The notes under the pieces were generated by a model. It worked only from the letters and a program-made list of their open reading frames with translations, was not told where the DNA came from and searched no databases. This document shows positions 44,601 through 57,859 of a DNA stretch of 64,000 nucleotides, piece after piece. Each line of letters opens with the position of its first letter. Within the stretch, counting starts at the first letter, position 1. Source of the stretch: Tausonia pullulans (Eukaryota; Basidiomycota; Tremellomycetes; Cystofilobasidiales; Mrakiaceae); assembly GCA_951802195.1 (NCBI GenBank), contig OX637620.1, positions 2,046,001 through 2,110,000 of the forward strand. Direction: 5' to 3'. The position numbers and the translations under genes were made by a program.

Positions 44601-45065
44601 TCTCTACCGGTTCGGAGGTTGCTATCGCCGTCGAGGCTGCCGACGTTCTCGCCAAGAAGGGCATCAAGGCCCGTGTTGTCTCACTTCCCTGCTTCGAGGT
44701 CTTTGAGGTCCAGGAGACCGCCTACAAACTCTCTGTCCTTCCCTCGGGCGCCCCTGTCCTTGCCGTCGAGGTTTGTCCTGGCGTCGTGCTTCCCGCTCAA
44801 GTCAGAAGGACACGTTTGCTGACTCTGTGCTTCCCTCCCTACCCATTAGGCCTACAACATGCTCGGCTGGTCGCAGTACTCTCACGAGCAGTTCGGCCTC
44901 ACCGGTTTCGGAGCTTCGGGCCCTTACAAGGAGGTCTACGACCACTTCGAGCTTAACGGCGAGGGTGTCGCCAAGCGCGCCGTCACCGTCGTCGACTTTT
45001 ACAAGAAGAAGGGCTATGCCGTCACCTCCCCTCTCATCTCTGCCCTCTCCGGCATCAGCGAGTGA
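41686..45065 (+). CDS. TKL1: Transketolase
   Basis: A thiamine-diphosphate enzyme of the non-oxidative pentose phosphate pathway that moves two-carbon ketol units between sugar phosphates in the cytosol. The protein begins [19 protein letters not shown] and contains all family landmarks: [18 protein letters not shown], the ThDP/Mg motif GDGCLQEG ... [17 protein letters not shown], the acid-base region [23 protein letters not shown], and [17 protein letters not shown]. It ends with SALSGISE and TGA at 45063-45065. The usual length of about 680 residues is reached after removing roughly nine introns. One exon is only 11 nt (41950-41960) and carries the GHPG motif. The intron after it is long (41961-42495, 535 nt) and holds an 18-C run at 42379-42396. 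Confidence 0.97.
41950..41960 (+). other. 11-nt microexon of transketolase
   Basis: TGGACACCCTG, flanked by TTTCCAG and GTGAGT. Joined to AACTC before it and GTGCT after it, it reads Asn-Ser-Gly-His-Pro-Gly-Ala, the invariant transketolase motif. The donor of the preceding exon (GTTCGC) is weak. Confidence 0.85.
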
Positions 45066-45211
45066 TTTCCCCTCCTTAGTTGTTACGTAGTGTGCCCTCT
45101 CTCCTTCCTTCCTTCCCTTCCTTTGCTTTCCGTTTTGGCTCTTCACATACAGCAAATCCGATGGGATTCTCTAACAATTTCCGCGGACAAGCTCGCTAAC
45201 GGACTGTCGTA

Positions 45212-46120
45212 CTATGCCTGCTGCACTGAAATGAGTGCGACGGCGTCCGGGCCACGGTTGATCGTGCTCAGTGGTTGGTGGTTCTTCCACACGCGGGCCG
45301 AGACGACGAGGGCTAGAGCGAGGCCCGCCAGGTTAGCCCCGATGTCGGCGGCTTCGAACGCCCGAGCCTGTATCTCCTCGAGAAGTACCTCCATCGGTCA
45401 GGTCCAACCGAACTAGACAAGATGGGACCGAACGAGGGCCAGCAAGCGCACTCACGGAGAAGGACGCCTGGATGAACTCAGATAGGACCCCCATGACGAG
45501 GCCGTTGGCGAGGAGAGTCACAATCAAGGGGGAGCGCGACCACAGTGGATTCACAGCATGGTCATCCGGGCTGCAAGAGGCAGAGAGAGAGATCAAGTCA
45601 GCAAGAGTGAGAAATATAAAAGAGGTTCTTGTGTAGAACTAAAGCAACCGCGAGGACGCGCCGCTCACGGGGGCTCGATGACACCGTAGACGAGGATCGC
45701 GCAGAGTCCATTCTGAGGGGGAGGAAGAAAGAGTATTAGTTCGCTCTTCTCCCAATGGGGAGGGCGGCGTTCCTGGCGGGACAGGCGTACACCGAAGAAG
45801 TGGAGGAGCTGTTCGGGCACGGCCGGTGACGTGTCGATGTCTTTTCAGCGACTGGTGATGGGCGAGGGGAGGAACAGACCGACCGACTTTGTCGTTGATC
45901 GGAATGGGAGCGATGGGCGCGAGGGCGAGGACGGCAAGTAGACCTGCCCAGAGGCCTGCTGCGAGCACGAAGGCCTGGAGTTGTCGCCGGCGAGGGTTGA
46001 GTCAGATCGTGAAAGAGCGAGAGCGTGGCAAGTGCCAGGACGACTGACAGGTCTAAGGCGGATGGGGAGTCTCGTGCCAGCGAGCTCGACGGGCCAAGAC
46101 CGGAGAAGGATAGGCTGCAT
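45212..46120 (-). CDS. VanZ-like small membrane protein
   Basis: A multi-exon minus-strand gene, convergent with transketolase (146 bp between the stops). Exons read by eye give MQPILLRSWPVELAGTRLP, then AFVLAAGLWAGLLAVLALAP followed by INDK, an 18-nt exon (45791-45808) coding LLHFFG, then NGLCAILVYGVIEP, a hydrophobic exon ending VLSEFIQASFS, and a last exon with AADIGANLAGLALALVV. The combination NDK-LLHFF, SEFIQ and ADIGANL is the signature of fungal VanZ-like proteins, which have about four membrane segments. Function in fungi is unknown; in bacteria VanZ gives low-level teicoplanin resistance. The stop is TAG at 45212-45214. The middle exon junctions are the least certain part. Confidence 0.7.
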
Positions 46121-46685
46121 TCCACTCGCTAGATTTGGGTCGCAGGAGGCTGGAATGTGCCAACGATGAGCGAACCGAGGAGGCTCATTCGTGTCAGTCG
46201 CTTGCTCCGGGCGCTTCCTCAGCGCCGGCAAGGCCCAGCACGGCACGGGCGAGCGAGCGAGCGACTCAAGTGTGACAGGGATTTCCACCAGCGGAGCGGA
46301 AGCTGCTCCGACCTTCACCCGCCGCTGCCTGCTCCACTTCTCTCCGGGGATTCCTCCTCCTCCTCTTCCTCGTCTAGACAACTCACTCCCTTAACCCGCT
46401 AGCTGGCACCCCTCCCATCGGAACCGCCGTTTCGCTGCTTCTGCTTCCCTCTCGCTCCTCCTCGCTCGCCTCCTTCGCTTCAGCCCGCCGCCGCCGCTGG
46501 CTGCTCTACCGACCTGTCAGTTCTTCCTCTTCCGCTGCCATCGTCCTACATTTTCTCCCTTCGCTCCTCCCTCTCGGAGTAGAACGGCCAGAGGGAACTG
46601 CTCGCTTGCTCACTTCCTCACCCATTCTCTTGTTGCGCACCCATCGTCCGCTCCAGCTGCCGGCTCCTGCCGCCCCTCCTGGACC
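46121..46685. promoter_or_regulatory. Divergent promoter region between VanZ-like and PPR genes
   Basis: 565 bp between two divergent start codons. The half nearest the PPR gene is C/T-rich. No specific motif was recognised. Confidence 0.4.
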
Positions 46686-49600
46686 ATGCTCCTCATTCTG
46701 CCCAAGCTTCCGCACCAACTTCGCTCGCTCTCCCAGTCGTTCGCCCGGTCGCTCACCCCGGCATCAGCCTCACAGCCCTCAGTCACCTTCACCTCGACAG
46801 GCTCGGCTGTCAATATCATCGGCGGTGGAGGGCCCTTCACCTCGAACGGTGCTCTCCTCGGCGGCGGCGCTCTCGTCCCCGTCCACCCACCCGCCGACAA
46901 GACAACCGGGCTCACCTTCCACAGCTCGGCTCCTGCCTCAGCAGGTTCGGGTGGGCCCTCAAGTGGGTCAGGTCGTGCTGGATCGGGCGCCGGAGCGGGC
47001 AGCTATGGTGGCTACACCGTACGTCGTCGACAGTCCGTAGGGAGGAGGACAGGGCGCGCGTGATAGCGCCCCTTTGGATGCGCCGCCACGTATCTCCTCC
47101 CTTCCTCAGGCTTCGCGGGCTGACCCTCGACGCTTGAATCTTTCTTCTCTTCCTAACCTCCAGGGCCATGCGAGGGCCCTCATCCAGTCGGCTCAGTCAG
47201 CTGTCTCGACGGACCCGGCCGCGCTCCACGATGACGACGATGCCGAGCTCAAGGCCGCGCTTACTCTCCACCGGCTGCACGCTGCGTCCACCGCGCCTCA
47301 GCCCCGAGAACGCCTAGTTGTGAAGCGCATCGTTCCAGACGGCGAGGATTTCAAGATCGTCCGGCTGCCGGAGGTCCAGCGTCGTCTCAAGCTCGCGTTT
47401 GCCTCGGCAGCCAAGGAGCCGCAGCAGCCACCGTCTCCCACGGACCGCTCCGTCGAAGTAGGCGCAGCTGCAGCGTATGCCACTACCGACGTCCAACGAC
47501 AGGGACGACCTAGACGGAGCTCCGCCACCCCGGCACCCCTACTCTTGCTCGCCTCATCTTCTCTCCAGGTTACGGGTGCATCTCCCACTCTTCTTGGCTC
47601 GCTCGCCTTCTCTCACTCCATCCGTCGTCACTCGACAAGCGCTGCCGAGCGCGAGCGCCCCTCATTGGACTCCGGGCTCCATTATGACGGCAAGAATGTC
47701 GGGCTAGATTGGAGCCAGTGGGAGGAGGTCGGCGAGGCCCTCGATAGCGAGGTTGCCTCGTCTGACGGAGCAACAGCGCCCACAGCCTCGAAGAACCCGT
47801 TTTCCAGTGCTCCTCCACCTCGAGACTGGCTTGAGGCCCACGAGAAAGCTGCGGGAATTACCTCGATTGCGCCTGCCGTAGACTCATTCCCAGACAGAGC
47901 GACCCTGGTCCATTCACCGCCATCGGCACCTCCGACCTCGATCCACTCACCTTCGTCGCCATCACCGAATCCCCCGGTCTCGGTAGAGGACAATCCTGCC
48001 GACGTCGAGCGCAGGGCTGTCATTGAGTCGGCCCTCGAGAGGCGCGACATTGGAGCCCTCGTCGAGATCGTGCGCGAGTATTCGGCCCTCCCGCCCACAG
48101 AGAACACCTTCACTGGCGAGGGAACGCTCCCTCAACAGACGGCCAAGACGTTCAACCTCGCCCTCCGCGCCTTAGCGACGGTCCGTCCCAAGGGAGCCCC
48201 TCTCGCGGACGTCCTCGTTGCCTACGGCGCGATGCTCGAGCGCGATGTTGCCCCGACCATCGAGACATACTCTCTCGTCATTCGCGCGCTCTGCGAGCGG
48301 GAGCTCGAGATCCGGGAGGCGCTCGAGTACGACAAGGAGCTCAAGCGGGAGATCCCGCTTGCCTCACCGAGCTCCGTCACTCAAGAGTACCGGACTGCGC
48401 CCAACCTGCTCCCACCGTCCCGGATCCACAGCTTTTCCGCCGAGCCAGCACTTGATGCGCTGGCAGCAGAGACCAACCTCGATGATGCCCTCGCCCTCTT
48501 CTTCGCTGCCTCCTCCTTCCCCACTGTGTCCACGACGCCCTTTCCCGTCGAGGTCTACAACGCCCTCCTTAGCGCCTGCGCTTCCAGCGGCCGGATCAAG
48601 GATGCGCTTGGCGTCTATGTGCATCTCGAGCAACGGATCGCAAACCCCGCCGGCAGGGCCGCCGGTCTTAAGCTCGGCTTCGAGACCTTCCGATCCCTCA
48701 TCGAGGGCTACGGCCGCAAGAAGTCCGCCTCAGGCGCTCAGGAGGTCTTCGACGAGTTTCGACGCGCCGAGGCGGACGGTAGGATTGGTATTCGCGAAGG
48801 ACGCACTCGGTGAGGACCCGTCTCAGACTTGCCCTTTTTGAGCTCCCGGAGCGCTCCCAGATCGACTGTTGGCTGACCCGCATGGTCTCCTCTCAGCTTC
48901 GTCGAGGATGACCGAATCGCCGTCTGGAACGCTCTTATCCGCGCTCGATTCCGCGCCGGCGATCCGGCAGGTGCGGTTGAGCTCGTCGAGGGGCTCACGG
49001 CTTCCAAGGACAGCGTCGTCGTCTCCTCGGACCTCCTGCCGTCTCCAGAAATCCAGTCTTCCACGCTCACCGCCGTGATCACCGGCTTCCTCTCGATCGA
49101 CGATGTAGATTCGGCCATGCAGTGGTTCCTCCGCGTTGCGCCCGACCTTTCCGATTCCGCTTCGACGGGACTGCCTGTCCTTGAATCTCTCGTGTATGTT
49201 TCGCTTCTGTCCGTTGCGTCCCGCAGACGTGATGCCGCCATGTACGACCTCGTCTTCGACCGCTTCACCAGTCGGCCGCCCCCGGGCTACCTCTTCCGAC
49301 CCGTTGAGCTGGCCGAGGCGATTCACCTTCATCTCGAAGAGGCCGAGAAGGCGTCTACCCCATCCGACGGCAAGAACTTCCACCTCGACCGCATTGCCCG
49401 CTTCGTCCAGCGATGTGACCGAAATCAGCGCTCGACCTACCTCTATCCGCCCACGATCTCCGGCCCTCTCCTTCGGCTTGTCATTCAGCAGGGACGACTT
49501 GCCGACGTTACCGACGTCTACGGCCGCACTCTCCGCTCGGGTCAGGAAAACCGGTCTGATCCTCTCGCTGCCGTCAAATTCCACGCCTACTTTATCGAGT

Positions 49601-52397
49601 CGCTCACCCACTGGGTGACAACCCCGGGCAGCAACCCGCTCGAGCTCACTATCTTGCAGCGGCTTCAGCTCATTGGGGATGTCGTCCGGACGGCAAAGGC
49701 TGTCGACATCCCGACGGACCTCAGCGTCAGCGAGCTCGCTGAGCGCATCTTCCACCTTTATACCCAGGCTAAGATCGAGCTGGAGGGCGACCTTCGCGCG
49801 CTCGAACTTGACTCGGCCCTCGTTGCTCTCGTCGCCGACTCGGCCGCTCTTTCAGACCTCAAGCTCCTGGAGAACCCCGAGATGACACCGATGGCCACTT
49901 CGACGTTAACGCTCCTTCACGACATGGCGGATCTCCAGCAGGCGGCTTCGATCTCCTTCGACGTCGACTGGACCCTCGCTGGAACGACTCTCATTGCCTT
50001 GGTCGGCACAGAGGCTGCGGAGAACCTCCTCCCCCGGATCGCAGATGGTGTCCTTGAGCGATGTCTGGAGCGAAGCGGTCTCCAAAAGCTCTCCCCCGAG
50101 TCCTCTGCCCAGCTTGACCCATCCGCTCCCGCCTTCATTCCGACTCAACAGGTCGACGATGTCTCCGAGACCTACCCGGACTCGGCCTCATCCTTCGCGG
50201 AGAACCAAACGGAAGCCTCGGCTGTGACGTCTATCACGACGCTGGACTCTACCGAGGACGAGGACGTCCAGGGCGGAGTGATTTCGGAATACGAAGAGCC
50301 CGTTTCGGCACACTTCTCAAGCCTCATCGTCGACCAGCAGCTTTCACAGCTCGTCGATCTGCACTCGGAGACGCTCAAGCGGAGCCGTGGCCTGGACTCC
50401 AAGTCGGTTTCCGCCCTCCATTCGTACAAGGTCCTCGAAGACGGTATGAAGAATGGGTACACCGCGACAGTCCCTGTCCTCATGCGGCTCGTCAGCGCCC
50501 TCGGTCGCCTTAAGGAGATGGACAAGGCGATCGAGGTACTTGAGCTCGCCCACAACGTCCACTACAATGTTGCACCAGACGATCTTCCGACCTGGTACCG
50601 CATCGAGAGTCACGCCATCATCGCTTTTGCCCACTGCGGCGACATGGAACGCGCCAATTTCCATCGCATGAACATAATCAACGCCGGCGGTGTCCCATCA
50701 GCGGACGCTTACGCGGCCCTTGTCAATGGGGCCAAAGACACGACTGACGACGCCGCCATCGCGAGGCACCTCTTCCAGGAGGCTCTCTCCCTCGGCTGCC
50801 GCCCGCATCTCTTCTTCTACAACACCGTCATTTCGGCTCTCTCAAAGGCCCGCAAGGCCGAGGAGGCCATCACCCTCTTTTATGACATGCAGAACAAGGG
50901 CGTCCGGCCGACGACGGTCTCATATGGCGCGGTCATTGTGCGTCATGGGGTCTCGCTGAACCCTCATCTCTCCCTTCTTTTGATGTTGCTGAGTCTCTAC
51001 CTCCCCCTCCTCCGCAGAACGCTTGCTGTCGTGTTGGCAATGCAGAGCTCGCCACCCGGCTCTTCGAGGAGATGACCCAACAGGACAACTTCAAGGCCCG
51101 TGTCCCTCCGTACAAGTCGGTTGCTTCTTCCCTCGACTAAGTCCCAACTTTTACCCTGTATCGCTTATGCGATCCCGCTTGGTTTCCTTCAGCTCCATGA
51201 TGCAGTACTTCACGACGACTCAGCCCGACCGGACCCGTGCCCTTTACTACTACGACGAGCTTGTCAAGGCCGGCGTTGTTCCCTCGGAGCACACGTACAA
51301 CCTTCTCATGCTTGCTTACGGAACCATCGAGCCAGTCAACTTTTCAGCTATGTACCGCGTGTTCGACATCCTCCGGCGGAGCGATGGCTCCAAAAGCCAG
51401 CCGCGCGTTCAGGGTCTGCACTGGGCGACGCTCATCAACTGCTATGGTGCGGTTGGCAAGGGTATGTTCCTGAGCGCTTCGTGGTTTGGCTGCCGGTCGG
51501 AAGCTTACCCAAGTGCTCCTCTATCCCGCTCTCTTAGATCTCGAGAAGGCTCTTCAAGTTTTTGACTCGATTGCCGTCAACTACCCCTACGTCAAGGAGG
51601 GTGAGATTTACCTGCCGGACGCCGTTTGCTGGGAGGCTCTCTTCAATGTCCTCCACACCCACAAGCGATTCGACCTCATCGACAGCTACCTCGAGCAGTT
51701 CAAGCGCGGCCCTGTCGAGACTACCACTTAGTATGTCCTCGCGCCTTGAGATTTTCCGCTCTGTCAATGTTTCCGGCTGACCCAGGCTCGCTTCTGTCTT
51801 CGCAGCATCCAGAACGTCCTCATCCGGGCTGCGGCTGCCGAAGGCAACATCGAGAAAGCTCGCAAGCTCTTTGAGCAGATGATTGATCCCAAGATGGGTC
51901 AGTACCGCCCTCGCGTCGTCTGTGCCACCGGGGCAAACTCGACGCTCATGCTGAGATGTGCCTCACCACTGTCCCTTCTGGTCTCCGCCCTCCAGGTCTC
52001 GCCGCTCCTCATGACTCGACAAGCCCGGACTCGACGCCCGGAGTTGTGTACCACCAGGTCTGTTTCGCCACACACGCGTCGACTGTCGCAGATGTTGACC
52101 TCGCTGACTTGCTGCGTCATATAGCCGTCCAGTTACGAGGCCCTCGTGCGCGCTGAGCTCGGCGCCGGAGAGCATCAGAGAGCCGTCGAGCTTTGTAATC
52201 GAATGGAGGCCCGCATGTGTATGTATTCACTTCTGCCTCTCCCGTTTTTCTCTCGACCGCTCCCGAACTTACCCTCTGCTTCGCTCCCAGACCCGCTGTC
52301 AGTGACGGCCAGGATTCGATCAATCCTCGGCGAGGGCGACCCCATTTCCTCTACGCCGCCGAGCGACTCGTCCCCGTTTGAGACAACGACCCCGTAG
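46686..52397 (+). CDS. Large mitochondrial pentatricopeptide-repeat (PPR) protein
   Basis: Exons by eye: 46686-47018, 47164-48809, 48897-50937, 51018-51115, 51193-51461, 51538-51730, 51806-51897, 51996-52057, 52125-52218 and a last one ending at TAG 52395-52397, giving roughly 1,600 residues. The N terminus (LPKLPHQLRSLSQSFARSL) is a basic amphipathic mitochondrial presequence. Helical-hairpin repeats of PPR type recur: VYNALLSACASSGRIKDALG, WNALIRARFRAGDPAGAVEL, FYNTVISALSKARKAEEAIT, VINACCRVGNAELATRLFEE and TYNLLMLAYG. PPR proteins bind organelle RNA and act in its maturation, stability or translation. Size and fold recall fungal translational activators such as Pet309, but the orthologue cannot be fixed here. 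The last exon has an alternative junction that would stop at 52381. Confidence 0.85.
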
Positions 52398-53144
52398 TGG
52401 CTGCCTGTATCGCCGCCTTTTTATTGCGCTCCTCCTGTCCCATCTGTTTCCATTCCCTGCTCTCCTCCACTTGCATCGTCTCTTTTGTCGTTTGGGCCTC
52501 CTGTGTGTTTCTCCGTTCATTACCATCTGTCCGCTGGCGTGCATCTTCGCTTGCATCTTGTCTTCATCTTCAGCCTGCTTGTATCCTTACGCGTCATCCC
52601 CTCTCCCATGACGCCATGATACCCGACTCTCGTGAGAGAGGTAGCAGCTGTAAGACCATCGAGAGTGGTAAGAGTTGTGGGGGGCGAACTGGTCGGAGAG
52701 GACTGCTGGCTCGGAATGGCCACGACACGCAACGTTGAACACGCGGCGTCAGAGGCGTCAGGGTTAGTTCAGTCAATCGTCGACCCAGCGGCCAACGAAC
52801 GGCCGAGTTCACACACAGACCATCACCTTCCTCCCTCCTCCCTGCTCTGCTCTCCCCCTTGGACTCCGACCTGGGTCCTCAATTTGCCTCTCTGCCGTTC
52901 TGCTCCACTCAACTCTTTTTACCTCCTGAATCCCATCGACCTCGGCCACGCACACCCCTGTTCTCTCCCTCGCTCGCTTCTTCCTTCGACTTCGCTACCC
53001 CAGCCGCACGCGCCTGCGCTCACTCTCTTGCCTTCCTCATCACCCGGCTCTCTCTGGTTCTAGGACACCCAACTGCATACCTCTCACGGCCAGCATCGCT
53101 GCACGCCTCTCTCATTCCCTTGCTTCGTCGTTCTCTTGCTCGTC
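52398..53144. other. Intergenic region upstream of RAC1
   Basis: 747 bp. The second half is C/T-rich 5' UTR-like sequence. No gene is supported. Confidence 0.45.
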
Positions 53145-54751
<1,607 letters not shown>

Positions 54752-55028
54752 CCAAGGAATTAGGGACGGCGGGAATTGTAGACATTTTTGAACTTGTTAT
54801 CCATGGGGACCAACTAGCAAAAGATCATGGCCTCAGGAAAGAGGAGACAGAGCGCGATTTTTCTTCATCTCGGAGGCCGAGACCCAGCCCTCGATGGCGT
54901 CGGGGACGACGGCACTCAACGACCGACCGCGTGGAGACCTCAGGTGGCTGTGGGTTGGTTGACGGCGCCGACGGAGGACAACCGAGGCGAGCGACTGCCG
55001 TCCCTTCAACCTCCACCATCTCGGAATC

Positions 55029-56663
55029 ATGAACAAGTACAACCACTACCTGCCCAAGGGCTCCCTCAAAGAGAATGCCAGACCCAAGAAACACCACGGC
55101 TTCGTCGTTGTCATCTTCATCTGCGGCTTCCTCTTCCCTCCCCTCGGTTCGTTGCTCGCTCGCTCCCTTCATGGCCATGCGCTTGCCCACCTTTGGTCTA
55201 CCTACGTACTCCCACCGTTCTCGTTACCTGCTTTCCAACTCCTTCCATCCGTTTCTGTCGTGCTCCCAGTGAATGATCTGTCAATGTGGATGCTCAAGCT
55301 AGGGCATGGCTCTCACCTCCAGAGCTATAGCCCCTCTCTTACTCCCTCTCAGTCGCTTTCTCGCTCCGCCGCTCCTACCCCGCTCGCTCCTTCGTTTTGT
55401 GCTGATTGTAAGCCGGACGATCTCTTCAGCGATTGCCGTTCGCTTCGGCATTGGCTACGATTTCTTCATCAACCTCGTCCTCTGCCTCCTCGGATGTCAG
55501 TAGTCTCATCCTTTTACTTGGCGGTCCCAGGGTCCGCTTTCCCTTGCTGACCGCCCGTCAACCGGTTCCTGACGGCCCTTCTCCAGACTTCCCGTCCCAC
55601 TTCCATAACTTGTGAGCATGCTGGGCCCCATAAGTTGACATCGCCATGTCCAGGGCGCTAATACCTTCTCTGAACCGTGCAGCTATTGCCAGAACATCCG
55701 GAACAATTCAAACAACCGGAGGACGCCGAAGTGGGCGATCCGCTACGGACTCGTCGACGACGCCGACATGAACCGCAAGAAAGCCAAGAGCCAGTGGGCC
55801 GGGAGGCGAGTCCTTGTCGTCTCGAGTCAGGGTCCCGCTCGCCTCATCACTGCTGACCCAACCCGTTGTCGCTCCTGTCGCTCTCCGCACAGGTACGACG
55901 AGCGCAACGCGCATTCGACCCTCGAGAACCAAGACTACGTCGAGGACCAAATACCCGACACTCAGCCCGATTCTCAGACTGGATCTGGAGAACTTCGTAG
56001 GCGTGAGCCTGCGCTCTGGAACGACGACGAAATCGAGTTCTACGATGACGGTCGGGGTGCCGTTCCTGGTAAGTCATGGTCATCTCTTTCTGGACGTCCG
56101 CTCTCTAGCTTCCGCTGACACATCTGGCTCAACAGACTCTGAGGCCCCCAACAAGAAGCACTGGCATTACCCGGCCAACTTTGAGGGTGCCATTGGCGCG
56201 TCAAAGTCGAAGAAGGGTAACAGCAAGGATCGCTCGGTGCGTCTCCCCCCGCCTGACATGGGGTTATTCCTGGGCGACAGTGCTGACCGGTGGTCGATTT
56301 CAATCTTGTCCAGCGGGCGACCTATGACGACCCCCTCCCCGCAAAGTCCAAGAAGGGAAAGAAGAGCACGACGGCCTACGTGGACGATAGCGACGTGCCC
56401 GAGTGGGGACGCGACTATGGCGCTGTGAGTATCACCGACCCGAGCTGACGAAGCCTTCTCATCATGAGCTTCGCCCATTGACCCTTTGTTGCCTTGGCGT
56501 GCAGCCTCGCCGCTCCCGCACATCGACCTCCACTCGATCGATCAACTCGTCCACCAACGGCGGGCCGGAGGACGTCTGGGGCTCGGGAGGTGGTGCAGCT
56601 AATCGCCAGGGAGCCTCTCGGCCGACTGCCAAGCAGTCGGACCCGCTCGCACACGACTTCTAG
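55029..56663 (+). CDS. Pmp3/Sna-type small membrane protein with long C-terminal tail
   Basis: A proteolipid of the UPF0057 (Pmp3/RCI/Sna) family, which affects membrane potential or, for the Sna proteins, endosomal sorting. The first exon carries FVVVIFICGFLFPPL. The second, AIAVRFGIGYDFFINLVLCL, is the second membrane segment. The next exons give YFPSHFHNFYCQNIRNN, SNNRRTPKWAIRYGLVDDAD and a long hydrophilic tail with acidic, Lys-rich and Ser/Thr-rich parts ending AHDF* (TAG at 56661-56663). This tail makes the protein much longer than Pmp3 (about 55 residues) and more like Sna3/Sna4-type members. The intron between 55805 and 55893 appears to use a GC donor (GCGAGT). The gene follows RAC1 by 277 bp on the same strand. 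Confidence 0.85.
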
Positions 56664-56924
56664 ATACGGCCGGAGCATTCTAGACCTGACACAGAGGGGA
56701 GGAAGAAGGGATAGTAATATTTCGCGCGTTCTTTCGGCCTTGATCGATATGTATCTTAGTGTTCGAGGTCGAATGGTGAGCCGGAGAAAGGCGTCGTCGC
56801 CGTGACGAAAGGCCCGTGCCCAACAGCTACGGAGCGGATGAACCACATGCCCTCCGCTGTTGCATCCCCTCCAACCACCACCACGCACGACTCGACCTCG
56901 TTCGCCACTCCAACTGTTGTGATC

Positions 56925-57720
56925 ATGGGCGGACCCAATCGTTCATCCTTCGTCTCCCCTTTGAACCAGAAGGTCTTTGTGCTGAGCATGGGTCTGTCGA
57001 TTCCAGTCGAAATCTTCAAGTTCGGCTTCTACCTGTTCTTGTGCGTCCTCCTCCCCCTTCCTTCCAGGCTGCCTTGGTCTCGAACTGATAAACTTTCCTT
57101 TAGTCCGATTGCTGTCATGGCCCACTTCTCCGATCCGGAATGGTACAAGATGCACGTCGCACCAGTGCGTTTCTCGGTCGCGGCTCTCAACTCTCTCGGT
57201 CCCACCCGCTCATTCGACTTTCCTTAACTCCTCGGGCTCCCCCTCCCCCCCCCCCCCCCCCCCCCCCCCCCGCGCCCCTTAGTATCGTCAAGCCTTCTGG
57301 CCCGACCCCCGGACTCTCAACGTTCGTTTGCTAGATGGGTTTAAGATCTCATTTAAACTTGTCTCGCTGACCTGTGTCCTTCCTGGGTCCGCCTGCTCGC
57401 TACCGACTGAACCGTGGCACGCCTCCCTCCGCTCCTCTCCTCCCTGTCTCCTTTTTCTGCTGCAGACTAATCTCCCATCCAACGAATCAGAAGTTTTAGA
57501 CGAACTTTCACGGTTCAAGGCAGAACGCAGTGCCCGCCGATCGGAGAACACCTCGGACGCGCATTCGCAGATCTCCGAGAAGGTTGAGGAATTCCGTAAG
57601 GGGGCCGCCGAGCGGGAAGAGGTGCTCTCCCGGCGAGCCTACCAAAGCCGGATGGGCATGCAGGGAGGAGCCGTCGGAGGAGCGACCATGGGTCTTGGCC
57701 CGGGAGAGAAGTGGGTCTGA
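56925..57720 (+). CDS. PET100: Pet100-like cytochrome c oxidase assembly factor
   Basis: Pet100 is a mitochondrial inner-membrane chaperone for late assembly of complex IV. Exons: 56925-56940, 57007-57040, 57104-57164, 57283-57321 and 57466-57720, 405 nt in total (134 residues). The spliced N terminus reads MGGPNLEIFKFGFYLFFPIA, the family signature with its single membrane segment, followed by the conserved YRQAFWPDP. A charged, Glu/Arg-rich helix follows, and a Gly-rich end (GPGEKWV). Longer frames begin upstream at 56802, but only the short first exon gives the MGGPN start. The third intron contains a 27-C homopolymer (57245-57271) that ends 11 nt before the acceptor AG. The gene is convergent with GTR2 (139 bp). 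Confidence 0.88.
57245..57271 (+). repeat. 27-bp poly-C tract in PET100 intron
   Basis: An uninterrupted run of 27 C within the third intron, just before the 3' splice site. On the other strand it is a G27 run able to form a quadruplex. Confidence 0.95.
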
Positions 57721-57859
57721 ACGGGACGGGGACGGCCTCCCGCGGATGCACAATCACTACCTCTTCTATCTCTTTTTTCTTCACAACGAGAAGATTTCGC
57801 TCAGGCGGAAATAGTCTTATGATGTCGCCTATCGCCGCTCATGGTCGGCCCTAATGATC

